NCBI GenBank assembly: GCA_964059195.1
Contig: CAXKWD010000005.1
Coordinates: forward strand, 153,913,265 to 153,977,264
DNA from: Ectobius pallidus
Taxonomy: Eukaryota; Arthropoda; Insecta; Blattodea; Ectobiidae
Direction: 5' to 3'
DNA length: 64,000 nucleotides
Within the stretch, counting starts at the first letter, position 1. Each line of letters begins with the position of its first letter. Shown one piece after another: positions 21,700 to 32,167 of this stretch. The translations under genes were made by a program, and so were the position numbers. The notes beneath the pieces are model-generated. The model ran no database searches. It was not told where the DNA came from and was given only the letters and a program-made list of their open reading frames with translations.

Positions 21700-22420
21700 T
21701 GTGTATTCTTATTTCATCTCCTTCTATCTTTATGTTTCCTCTTATTTTTATATACTTTATTTGCCGTAATTAATTATTCATTTATTTGAGTATTTAATTT
21801 ATTTTCCGACAAATTAAGTATAATATAAATATAAAAACACAGTGAAAATTATAATAATATTTACAATTTACGTTATTTAACCCAAGAGCTAAATACTCGG
21901 GGTCGGCGGCATTATATAAAAAAGTACATTTTTGCAAAATATAAAAGAGGACTAAAAATGCACGCACAAAATTACAAAATAAATATAAAAATTTGCAAAA
22001 AACAATAAAAAATTTATCAGATGACTTTCAGTGTTTATTTATAAAAATACATCAAGAAAATGACAAAATCTCCTTGAAATAACTAGCCTGTTTTGTGCCG
22101 CATTTCAGCGCAGCTGAAGTATTGCATTTGATTTCAATTAAGTGTGAGGAGGCAATTCATCTTGTGTTATGAGGGTGAAAAATTGTTTTAATATTCTTTT
22201 TTTTTTCATTCATTTTGTGCTCTCAAGGATACAAAGACTGTTCGCCGTTCGATTGTTAATCGATACCACACCAATGTTATAATGGAAATCTTACCTTAAT
22301 GGATAAGATATTGTTACGTCACATATAATAGGCCTAAGTGAATTATATGGTCGAACAAAAAATTAATGCGAACTGCATTAGCTTGTGTGTGCGGTATACT
22401 ACTTCTACAGGATACAGAAG
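21700..22420. other. Unassigned AT-rich DNA
   Basis: No family or gene recognised. There is a poly(T) run near 22198. Confidence 0.35.
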
Positions 22421-22428
22421 AATTTTAA

Positions 22429-23177
22429 GGGAGGACATACAGCTTTCAGTGAAATTCATAGGTGAGAAAAAGGTGAATTTCATAATTTTTTCCCTCAGCA
22501 ATGAATTGCTCTACAATCTTCCAATCTATATACTCTTTATTGACTACTTCTACAATAATTTGCATACTATTTTCAAAATTAATAAAACTGTTTCAATTAT
22601 GGGTAATTATCGTACAAAATGGCAGCCACATGTTGTGCATTAAAATGCCATTTATGTGACAATTTCCAGAAATGGCAATATTTTTTAGTGATTCTTTTTC
22701 CTATCTTTTGCAAACATCATATGAACATCATCATCTACAATCTTTGAAATATCTACAGTATAATTATTTTTAAAAATCAATTTTTGAACATTTTCTTTTT
22801 TATTTAAATATATATATATATATACATATATTTAAAAAATAAACTATTGATATTAAATGAATTATTGTACATAGCGCTGTTGATGTGATATAACAAATAC
22901 ACAGAAAAATAATCACTCAGAATTATTGAAATTTGCGGAAGTTATCAAGGAAACTGCACTTCAATCCATGAAACTTGGCTGCCATTTTGAAACGATAATT
23001 ACCCGTAACTGTAACAGTTTGATTAATTTTGAAAATAGTATGCAATTGTAGAAGTAGTCAATAAAGAGTAGTCTATGTCAGTTTTCCAGGTTGTAGAGCA
23101 ATTAATTGCTGAGGAAAAAATAATGATTTTCACCTATTTCTCACCTATGAATTTCACCGAAACCTGTATGTCCCCCC
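22429..23177. mobile_element. Palindromic element flanked by TTAA (piggyBac-like)
   Basis: TTAA occurs at 22425-22428 and 23178-23181. The element begins GGGAGGACATACAG and ends CTGTATGTCCCCCC. The inverted match continues inward for about 205 bp per arm (22429-22633 and 22975-23177), leaving a ~340-bp AT-rich centre with a (TA)n run at 22809-22824. TTAA duplication and G/C-run ends fit piggyBac; no transposase is present. Confidence 0.8.
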
Positions 23178-23231
23178 TTAAGTTCATGTAAATTTACAGA
23201 ATAAGTTACAACAAATGAACTATGGGAATAA

Positions 23232-23732
23232 TCATTGTTCTCGTAGGCTTCCACGGCTAAATGAACAATAATAATAACCTTGACTGTCCGGGTGGCGCCC
23301 TGTCATCATATCTAAAACCGACGTTTCGGGCCTCATGTTTTGGCCTTCTTCTGGCTTTACTGAACTATGATGTTTTGTTTTCTCCTTTCGTTTATATGGT
23401 TACGGTTTGATTAGTCAGTCGGCCGCTAGGCAGGCACCCCAACAACATAAATGGGGATACAGGTCTACATATAAATTCGGCGTTGAGTGCTCTGTTTACT
23501 GTAGACAGGCCCTCCCATGACAACCATTCACGTCAGACAACGAATAATAACCTCATGCGCGACCTAGCGGCCGACTGACTAATTAAACCGTAACCATATA
23601 AACAAAAATGAGAAAACAAAACATCGTAGTTCAGTAAACCCAGAAGAAGGCCACAACATGAGGGCCGAAACGTCTGTTTTAGACATGATGACTCGGAGCC
23701 ACCCGGACGGTCAAAGTTATTATTTATAATCA
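23232..23732. mobile_element. Palindromic element with hammerhead-like motifs (Penelope-LTR-like)
   Basis: Two arms pair in reverse complement: 23270-23440 (GACTGTCCGGGTGGC ... GACGTTTCGGGCCTCATG ... GGTTACGGTTTGATTAGTCA) and 23565-23725. Each arm, read outward, carries AGAAGAAGGCC-loop-GGCC(C)GAAACGTC, which has the layout of a hammerhead core (stem II then GAAAC) but with CAGAAGA where CUGAUGA is expected. GAAGAAGGCC...CCGAAACGT sequences are known from terminal repeats of Penelope-like elements; the assignment is inference. Confidence 0.6.
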
Positions 23733-23739
23733 TTGTGTT

Positions 23740-24595
23740 AATTGTTTTCTTTGCAGTCCGGCATGGGTTTATGTATTTTGTAAAATTGAGTCAGGTGCAT
23801 AGGGGTAAAGCTCGAAAGTGGATCCTACATTCGAAAGTGGGTCTTTTAATACATTCCATATTAATAAATTGTATCTGCATTATTTATGTGTTTTGACCTT
23901 TTGTGATAAAACTACAATATTTCTCTTAAACAAAATTATCAATTTCTCGTTAAAAACGTATGCCTTCTACTGCGTTCTCTTTTTTGTTCCTCCTCAAGGC
24001 GATAGTATTTTCTCTCGAATCACATTAACTCGAACGCAAAATAAAGCTTTGGGTTTGCAAACTTTCAGTTAGAGGCTTGCATTTCCGTTCATGTTAGTGT
24101 TTAAAGCCCATTAACAATGATAATTAACCGTGAAAATACTTTAATGTAATATGGAATAGTTAGAGAAAAGTTGGTTATTCACACTGAAGACAATGAAAAG
24201 TGAGAACAAAATATTGTAGCAAAATGACTGACCGTGGAAGTTCCGTTGCGGTTTACGTGGAAATCACTGGGAAATTTATAACTAAAAAAAAACATATTTA
24301 TAGGAATTTTCTTTTTTGTCATATGGAGATTTATACCCTTGGAAAAAAGTTTTATTTTATTTTTATTTTTTTTATTTATTTTTTATTCTCTTTCACGTGT
24401 TTATTTCCAACAATTGGCTAAACGTAAGAATTAAGCATGAAAGTTTGGATTTTGGAACTGATAAGTCTTTCTTTATTACTTTCTCTGCGCGCACCATAGG
24501 TAGGCCTACTATAGATAGAGGAAGTGTTGTTTGACCACGAGTTTTCAACATAAATAAACTACATGTTTTGAGGTCTCCTCAACAAAAATAATTCT
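23740..24595. other. Unassigned AT-rich DNA
   Basis: T-rich stretches at 24350-24400. The segment TTTGCAGTCCGGCATGGGTT at 23752 resembles CTCTGCAGTCCGACACGAGT at 32094, so a small shared repeat may start there. Confidence 0.35.
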
Positions 24596-24599
24596 ATTT

Positions 24600-24975
24600 T
24601 CCTAAATATGTCTCTATTTGTGTGTATGTCTATGTCTGTGTATGTGTGAACAGCCTAGCTCCAGAACAAAAATTGTATGAAAACAACATTTTTGTATTTT
24701 GGTTAGGTACATTCTGGGGATGGGACACGAAGATTGGGGACTAAGAGTTAATAACTTTCATTTCAAACGTTTTTTTTCCCCGATAAATCTCTGAAGGGTA
24801 GTTATAAGCCACCTACTGTTTGTAGAAACTCAGTTTTGTCTGGTGAACAGTAAAGCTTTGCATCATGTTGAAACAACTGAATACGCACTCTTTGCAACAC
24901 GCCCTGTTATTCTGTATCAGTATGTGAGGTGAGAAAGCTGTATTCCTCATGCTTAGGGTAAAGAAAGTTTCGCGA
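24600..24975 (-). repeat. Interspersed repeat, Helitron-like family 2 (copy 2)
   Basis: Reverse complement of the copy at 8940-9345; shared words include GATACAGAATAA, GTGCGTATTCAGTTGTTTC and GCAAAGCTTTACTG. Borders are not defined. Confidence 0.55.
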
Positions 24976-25584
24976 GTGCATTTCATCAGATATTATCTGG
25001 GTTATATATCCTTCGGGGTTGCAATACGATGTGGTAACGACATACTCTTCATTTTTACACGGAAAGGTCATACATAATATATTATACTAAGAGGCAAAAC
25101 CTTTATTTTGTCTTAGGAAGTTATGAGGAAGTTATGTGTCTCATATTGGATTTTTTTACTTACAGTTCTAGTGCCATAACACATGGTTGGTTTTGAATGG
25201 CATTAGGTCTCAGTGCTGACTTCGAATGCTGGTAAATGTTCCCGTGTAGACAGGCGAAGTCGTGATACAATAGAACGGAAGAACAAAAGTGGGAAGTTTC
25301 TCCTTCCAGATCTACGTCATGAACGTGAACAATGCTTACTGTGAATATCTAGAACTACCTGCAGTGTTCTTGCACAGTACGAAATAAAAACTATACCAAT
25401 ATTTTCATAATGTAATGGCATAGGCCTATACGGCCGACTCTTGTTACGTTCTATGGCGCGGTGCACAATATATAAGCAAACTTAGCCATTGCTGTCATGT
25501 TTCTTCAATGGAAGTCGACTGTCTCTCTTTACTTACTTATTTAAACAATTCCTAAGCAAGCTAAAGGAACACTATGTACCGTAT

Positions 25585-26045
25585 TTTATAGAACCCGGAA
25601 GTTCATTGCCGCGCTTACCTGAGCACGCCATTCAACCCTATTCTGTGCTAACTCCTTCCTACCATCCCTCGCAAATCCCGCTTCCCTTAAATTGTTCTAA
25701 TATTGTCATCCTACCTATGACTAGTCTTCCAAGTGGTCTTTTCCCTTTGAGTCTCCCAGTCAATTTTTTTAGATGTCTTTCCTTCCCCATGCACGCAACA
25801 TGTCGAGCCCATTTTATCCTCGATGATTTACCATTACTGATGTCTGTAAAGAGTACAGGTGATGAAGCTTATCATTAAGCAGTTTTTTCCAGTTCACATT
25901 TTCATCTGTCTTAGGGCTGAATATTTCCCTAAGCACCCTGTTTTCAACACTCTCAGATTATATTATTCCCGAAGAGTAAGGGGCCATATCTCACATCCAT
26001 ACAACCGGCAGGATAGATTGTTTCCTGTCGATATTGTATTTCATT
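25585..26045 (-). pseudogene. LINE reverse-transcriptase C-terminal tail, minus strand
   Basis: Read on minus, this is the same family as 20541-20876 but extends further upstream. VENRVLREIFSPKTDEN (NRVLR-x-IF-G-PKRDE block) is followed by NWKKLLNDKLHHLYSLQTS, then GLDMLRAWGRKDI (decayed AGHVARMG), GKRPLGRLV and an AAMNLR-like end near 25605. Stops and frameshifts are frequent. The tail GAACCCGGAAGTTCATTGCC at 25591 (on plus) marks the 3' coding end. Confidence 0.8.
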
Positions 26046-26326
26046 TCATGAGGTTTAAAATAAAATGTATGATTGATACAATCAGTTTAACAACCTAGGC
26101 CTATATGTAATTTTTCCTTAAGCATTTCGACACTCCTATGCCCTCTTGGTATGCTGACTTGGATGTATTATTGATTAAATATTAAAATGACATTGTCGTG
26201 TACTTTTGCCATTCTGGTAAAACAATTAAAATCTCTGAAAGCTATATTGAAACACTAGCACTGACACATCTCCTAGCTTCCTTCTTCTTCTGGAATTATG
26301 GATTGCTTACACATACAATGAATCGA

Positions 26327-26375
26327 ATTCTGGCTAGCTTTGTTGGTAGAGCATCGGCGCGGAAACCCGACTGTG
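26327..26375 (+). repeat. Fragment of a tRNA-like head
   Basis: TAGCTTTGTTGGTAGAGCAT and GGCGCGGAAACCCG resemble the A-box half of the tRNA fold-back family; the B box is absent and a mariner element follows. Confidence 0.45.
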
Positions 26376-26415
26376 CTTGTGCACACGTCGAGATGCTTCT
26401 TAATGACTTTAGGTA

Positions 26416-27048
26416 CGAGGGCCGTCCATAAAGTAAGTTTCCCTGAGTCGTTTATAGATACAAAACACAATTTCATGGAAATGTTTATTGCAAAAGATGC
26501 AGGAAGTGTTCAGCTATTTTTCAACATATTCGCCACCGAACATGGCGACTAACATTTGGTACCTGTGTCGGAGAAGTCTGCCGCTTGCGATTTGAACCAC
26601 AGTGTGACAACCATTTCCTCTTCTCTGTCATTCCCTGTCATTTCTTGAGGTGTAGGAAAAGATGAAAATCGATGGGAGTGAGATCCGGGCTGTAGGGTGA
26701 ATGTTTAAAAACCTCCTAGTCGAACTTCTGAAGGAGCCTTGGTGGGATGTGTTTAAAAATTTAACCTACAGCCCGGATCTCTCTCTCATTGATTTTCATC
26801 TTTTCCTACACCTCAAGAAATGGCAGAGAATGACAAAGAGACGGACATGGTTGCCAGAATATGGTTCAAATCCCAGGCGGCAAACTTCTCCGACGCAGGT
26901 ATCAAGTTGTTCCCACGGTATGAAAAATGTCTGAATTCCGGTGGGGAATTTGTTGAAAAATAGCTGAAAACTTGCTGTATCTGTTGAATTAAACATTTCC
27001 ATGAAATTGTGTTTTCTTTCTGTAAACTTACTTTATGGACGACCCTCG
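26416..27048. mobile_element. Palindromic mariner element made of two inverted 3' ends
   Basis: TA dinucleotides flank CGAGGGCCGTCCATAAAGTA at the left and its reverse complement at the right. The match then continues through the C-terminal transposase region in both arms (left about 26416-26700 reading minus, right about 26760-27048 reading plus), with a centre near 26700-26760. A normal mariner of about 1.3 kb has one 5' and one 3' end; here both halves derive from the 3' side. Confidence 0.85.
26727..26961 (+). pseudogene. mariner transposase C-terminal fragment
   Basis: The frame reads NLTYSPDLSLIDFHLFLHLK and KW, the YSPDL-x-x-x-D-(Y/F)-HLF-x-x-LK block that holds the third catalytic aspartate of DD34D mariner transposases. 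After a frameshift the end reads RYEKCLNSGGEFVEK and stops, matching the R-W-x-KCI-x-x-x-G-x-YFEK tail of the family. The first two catalytic aspartates and the DNA-binding region are missing. A second, more decayed copy lies in inverted orientation at about 26490-26690 in the other arm. Confidence 0.8.
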
Positions 27049-27303
27049 TACAAACCTATTCAATCTTCCGATTCAATTCACCGCTTTCAAAACAAAACAT
27101 ACATTTTAAAACAAGAAGTTCTCAACCCTCATTTCTGGCGCTCTTTAAAGCAAATTCAAATTATAGCCTTCGTAGTGAGAGGCGTGAAATCACGTGAATT
27201 TATAATTAATGGCAAACGTCTTCCACTTTACATTTTCAGGGGAACAGATAAAACACTGACTCAAGACGAAAGTCTTTCACTGGAGCCTGAATCTCGCTGC
27301 TCC

Positions 27304-28187
27304 TAAGTGAGCATTCACACCGAAGTAGCAAAGCATGCGAATCGCACTACCTGGATGCAGGCTGCACATCGAGTTGCATGGTTCACAGTTTTGCATTCAT
27401 ACCGAAGTAGCGAATGCGATCTGCAGTTTAACGTACATTATATATTTTCACTTGAACAATTGAGAAACCCATTTAAAGTAATGTAATTTACCTAAAGAGG
27501 ATAGAGTTTCAGCAATTTTAATCCAGGCTTTTTTCATACTAGTTTCGATTACCATATCGTATAGTCTACGCATGAACAAATTGTATGTTAAATAGCTCTC
27601 TTTCGAGCAGTTTTCATGACATCTTTGCCATAATCTACCGCTACACAAGCGAATAATTTTCTTAACAATTAGAAAACAGTTGAAAAGGCAACTGTAAATG
27701 CGTCATCCCGAGTTAGCGTCGCATGAAATAAGTCCAGATCAGGGGCGGATCCACGGGGGGGGGGGGGGGAATGGGGGAAATCCCCCCCCCAAATTTGTAA
27801 CATTAAGCACAAATTATTCAAAATTTATTAGAACGTAACCCAAATACTTAAATTAAAGCAACGACATTCATTATTTTGAAATCCCTTCGTAAGAAAATGC
27901 TGAAATGTTCATTTTGTTTTCAATTGTGTACTGGGAATAATTATTTTTTATGCGTAAAAACTTCCCTTTCTACTTTGGTTCCCCCCCAAAATGTCTCTCT
28001 GGATCAGCCCCTGGTCCAGATCTATCTGAAGAAATTAATGTCGCACTCTGCAAGATGCACTATTGCCACGCTACTTCGGTGTGAAGACTTGAACCTGTTT
28101 ATTTGGGATTTAAAATGAGTAACGTGTAGCGTGCATCCAGGTAGCACGTCGCAAGTGGCATGCTACGTTGGTGTGAATGCTCCCTTA
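27304..28187. mobile_element. Palindromic DNA element containing a nested hAT MITE
   Basis: The left end TAAGTGAGCATTCACACCGA with AGTAGC is matched at 28165-28187 (GGTGTGAATGCTCCCTTA). The motif CACACCGAAGTAGCG...GC recurs inward on both arms (27392-27420; 28063-28085), as does CTACCTGGATGCA (27346; 28132). The hAT element 27740-28013 interrupts the centre. The superfamily (perhaps PIF/Harbinger-like) is not settled because no clean target duplication was found. Confidence 0.65.
27740..28013. mobile_element. hAT MITE with perfect 8-bp target duplication
   Basis: GTCCAGAT is present at 27732-27739 and 28014-28021. The ends are CAGGGGCGGATCCACGG and TCTGGATCAGCCCCTG, the usual CAGGGGCGGATCCA-type hAT terminus. 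The 274-bp interior has a G run at 27755-27769, a C run at 27783-27790 and no coding. Confidence 0.93.
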
Positions 28188-28938
28188 CTGAATTGTTGCT
28201 TGTACTGTATATTAAAGAGAGCATCGCTTTACAGAAACATCGCTTCTTCCCCTCCTGTGCTGTGAGCGAATGCAGAATGCAATATCTGTCAGGAATTTCT
28301 CAAAGGATGTATATATGACATTGTATTGATGCTAGACTACCTACGATAAAAGCTTTGTCATATCAGTATTCTTATTTCGTTCAATAACAAACGCGCCGCA
28401 TGTGGGAGTGAATGTTGAAAGGTCAGGATTCTTCAAGATTACGATATGAAAAGAATTTGACCTATGTCAGCCATAGAAAGCAGAGAAATTTATGTAATGT
28501 TTAGGTTAAGGCTGGCATTCAGATCTAGTACTTTTTCTTGCTTGACCGTTTGTAAACACATTCTGCTGTAGACGTTGCATTTATATGAACAGCATCTGTA
28601 CATATATCAAGTACGGCGTGTTTTTGAACTTGTATGTTATGACAAGCATTATTCAAAACTTGTCAACATATCTAAAAAATTATTTCAATGTTTAACTTTT
28701 ATAAAATATTGTAAGTAACTAATCACCCGTTAGAAACATCCTCTCTCCATATTTCTAGAATGAGAAGTAGTTTGAGGCTTCTGAGGACAAAGACGAAAGC
28801 GCACTAAAAATGTTTAGATCCATATTTTGTGGAGGTTGTCCTAAGTATTTTAAGTTAAAAAATACAGAAGTGCGACGCGGAGAAATGTAAATCACTTAAT
28901 TTATTGGTTACGTCATTTATTGGTCCATTCTCAATTCA

Positions 28939-29661
28939 AAATAAAATCAGATAAAGTGTTGTAACAAAGTATTAGAATGCTTTTGTTTAATTTTCTTATT
29001 AATACGATTTGAAAATACAGTTCTGTTGGTACTGGGGTATTCTATGGTGATTGGTCAACTTAACTACCTGCTCAGACGTTTCAGAGATATTTCTTGGATA
29101 GACCACTGTTGCACTGACATTTTATTTCTACTTGACAGAGGAGAAAAAAATTATTTCAATAAATATTGAATTGTACGAGGGTTGGAAGTTTAATAGTGGC
29201 AAAACATCTATAAAATCAAGGTGAATTACAGGAAGTTCAAATCGATTTTGTTGAATCTTTGTTGGATACCCAGCAAATTTCAGATCAATCAGTGATAATT
29301 GAAATTATGATATATAGAAAGTAACTTATTTTTGTTATCGACTTAAGATATAAACTTCAGATCGATTCATTAAGCAGGGCTTACTGAAGAACAAAGGTCT
29401 AGTTTCATAAGGATATATGAAGGAATATGTGGGTAGTGTTATTTGTCAAAGACCAGTTATTGCAACTTCCAAAGACATATTCAAACGCTGTAAAACAATA
29501 TGTTGTCATGAGAACTGATTTGCATTCGATAAATATTACCATAAAATAGGCACTAAGCTGGGCATTCTCCGGTACCGGTCAACCGAATTGCTTTAATGTC
29601 AATAGACTTTTTTCAAGGAAGTTATAAATGCGTGTACCAAGTTTCATGAAAATCCATGCCT
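28939..29661 (+). mobile_element. Family B element, 3'-truncated and interrupted
   Basis: 5' block AATAAAATCAGATAAAGTG and GAATGCTTTTGTTTAAT is followed by an unrelated insert (28999-29284). The element then resumes with AATCAGTGATAATTG, CAGATCGATTCATTAAGCAG and one unit with CTCCGGTACCGGTCAACCG and CCAAGTTTCATGAAAATCC. It stops at 29661 without the 3' microsatellite. Confidence 0.75.
28999..29284 (+). repeat. Inserted half-element shared with 30212-30530
   Basis: Shares TTAATACGATTTGAAAA, GACCACTGTTGCACTGACAT, TACTTGACAGAGGAGAAAAA, GGAAGTTTAATAGTG and AAATCAAGGTGAATTACAG with 30212-30530 in the same order. It contains one mariner-like end (TACGAGGGTTGGAAGTTTAA at 29175) but no matching opposite end. 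Confidence 0.6.
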
Positions 29662-29810
29662 CTGTACAGAACTTTACACTATTCGTATCCTTTACAGCAT
29701 CAGCTATTCGCTTCTGGAACTCGTTGCCTAGTTATCTCAGTTTTTACTTGGTTTCCTTATATAACATTATTCGGTGTAGTTATATACTTTTCTATTTTCA
29801 TAACGTTTAA
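29661..29810 (+). pseudogene. LINE ORF2 extreme C-terminus
   Basis: The frame reads NFTLFVSFTASAIRFWNSLP then SYLSFYLVSLYN and stops at 29808-29810. A-(I/R)-x-WNSLP-x-x-(I/L) followed by a hydrophobic helix is the usual end of Jockey/CR1-type ORF2. Only about 45 residues remain. It abuts the truncated end of the family B element at 29661. Confidence 0.6.
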
Positions 29811-30211
29811 TTGACTTCCTTTGTTTATTCATCCGTTTAAAATTGTCTTATTTTTTAACGCCATATGTGGCCACACAGAGTTCCCTTTTACAACGACATA
29901 ATCTTCCTTTTAAACTAAGTTGACTTTTATCTTCTAAAGCACATGTTGTTGTTTGTTTCTTCACAATATAAATTTGCATAACGCTTCATTTGCATTACAG
30001 AGTTTCATATCCGTTGTAACAGTTCAAAACACCGTCGTTACAAAATAGAGATCTGAGTCCCTTGTTTTTACGAAGTCACGCCAATAAGCATCAGAGACAA
30101 TTTTTATAATGCAAGAGTGGGGATATATGAACATACAAATGAGGAAGTCAGCGCAACAGTGTTCTAAACCACTTTAAGAAAGTGGAAAAAACAAGTTAAA
30201 GACCTACACTT

Positions 30212-30418
30212 GTTGTTTTTAATACGATTTGAAAAATACAGTTTTGTCGTTGGTCAACATAACTACAACGTTACATAGTCTACTGCTCAGATGTTTCAGA
30301 GATATTATAATTTTCATGAGACCCTACAACACTGTTTTCTTAGTTAGACCACTGTTGCACTGACATTTTATTTCTACTTGACAGAGGAGAAAAAATAATT
30401 TCAATATATATTAAATTG
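30212..30418 (+). repeat. Flank shared with the copy at 28999
   Basis: Matches 28999-29165 over AATACGATTTGAAAAATACA, GCTCAGATGTTTCAGAGATA and CTGTTGCACTGACATTTTAT; the present copy has an extra segment around 30265-30345. Confidence 0.55.
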
Positions 30419-30420
30419 TA

Positions 30421-31088
30421 CGAGAGTTGGAAGTTTAATAGTGACAACATATCTATAAAATCAAGGTGAATTACAGCAAGTTCAAATCGCTTTTGTAGAA
30501 TGTTGGTTGGATACCCAGCATACTTCAGAGCAAATAGGAGCGTTCTATCACTACGAATGCCTTCACAGTAACCAGAAGAATTAGAGCTGTCTCTATCAAC
30601 TGATCTAAAATGAATTTTGGATCTGAAAAAAGTCAATGATTAAAAATAATGTTATACCTTAAAATTATTCTTAATCTATAATAATATGCAGCTTAATGAA
30701 CTACCAAGATTGGTTAAAAAACTTTACTCATTATGATTGAGTGTAACGCACTATTGAACCTCTGCCGGAAGGAAGTGAAGAACAAGTGACAACAAATCTT
30801 GAAACAGTTCATTATGTTATTGCATGTTTTTGTTAATCAAGAATAATCTTAATGTTTTGAATTATTGTTATCATTGGCTTTCTGTGAGATCCAAAATTCA
30901 TTTTAGACCGGTTGATAGAGACAATTCAATTTCTTCTGGTTACTGTGGAGGCAATCGCAGTGATAGATGATTTACTCTGAATTATGCTGTATATCCAACC
31001 AACATCCAACAAAAACGATTTGAACTTCCTGTAATTCACCTTGATTGATTTTATAGAAGTGTTTCCACAGTTAAACTTCCAACCCTCG
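30421..31088. mobile_element. Palindromic mariner-like element, arms ~200 bp
   Basis: TA flanks both ends. The left end CGAGAGTTGGAAGTTTAATA is matched at the right by AAACTTCCAACCCTCG. The arms (30421-30620 and 30890-31088) pair through CAAGGTGAATTACAG, GTTGGTTGGATA and TAACCAGAAGAA...CTGTCTCTATCAAC words, leaving a 270-bp AT-rich centre. No transposase frame was recognised. Confidence 0.75.
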
Positions 31089-31099
31089 TACATGTAATG

Positions 31100-32165
31100 G
31101 AACATAATCTTAAGAGGAATGGACTTAGTTTTAATTAAAGTTCCAGTGATTACTCAGTTCTACAAACGACGAAGTACAGGAAAAGCTCACCACCATTCTC
31201 CACAGTTTCTGCAACACCTGCCTCAGATATTGAAATAAGTTTATCATGGAATTAATGATGAGTGGACGGTACATATTTCAGAATATCATTAAAAACCTCC
31301 AGTTTCTTTGGATGTATTTATCTTGGTTTTCAAAATGTTGCTTGCACTTACACAAGATAAACTTTGTTTCAGGGAACAGATTACAGACTTTAAAGGTATC
31401 TGAAGCAGAAGTAATCGGTGCAAACTTGATGTAAAATAAAGTTAATATTATAGGAGAAAGTTAGCTCCCAAGTCTTGCAAATAACATCATTGAATAATTT
31501 TCGATGTCGGAGGGGTTAGATCACTGTTGCGCTGACCTCAATTTTTTTGACTGCCTAGGAGATATTTTGATGGATGATCATGTTCACATAGCATGTAATT
31601 GAGGGTTTAAACCTTTTATTTATTTATTTAATCTAATGCTCAGACTTTCGAATAATTGTCATTAGAAGTCTTCTTTTCCAATATAGCTAGCTGTCAATTC
31701 GACTTGCCCCAGTAATGCTGAAGATAAGATGTTTCCAGTTTTGAATTACATTTTCTCTGCAGAACATGAATTTCGGTGAGGCGGATATTTTTATTCAGTG
31801 CAGGTGTTCTGCAAGACCGTCATGTTGTGTTGTTTTATATTATTTGATATGTTGTCGGAAAAAATATGATGCATTTACTGCCCCTGCAATGCCGCGATTC
31901 GCTGCATGCAATACTCCAGTGGTGGAGATGTTGCCGCTCCTCTCAGGCGCTCTTGTAAGTCAGCTTTGACTTCTGTTACATTTCAACATCGTTTAACATA
32001 GAATAGTCTATAAATTTCATGAAAAATTACATAATTCTATGCAAGAAAATATATACTAGGGAAGCAGTAGTAACTTATGTGTAAACCATTTTCTCTGCAG
32101 TCCGACACGAGTTTACATATATTTGTATAAGAAAACGAGTCCCGCCAAATTAAGTAATAAAAATT
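31100..32165. other. Unassigned DNA
   Basis: No gene recognised. A short acceptor-like CATTTTCTCTGCAG at 31748-31761 precedes an open frame of 67 codons with unconvincing content. Confidence 0.35.
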
Positions 32166-32167
32166 AA

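Noticed and set aside
31748..31970. Exon candidate after CATTTTCTCTGCAG
   Set aside because: The frame (67 codons) has no protein-like blocks and CTCTGCAG recurs at 32094 in a repeat-like context.
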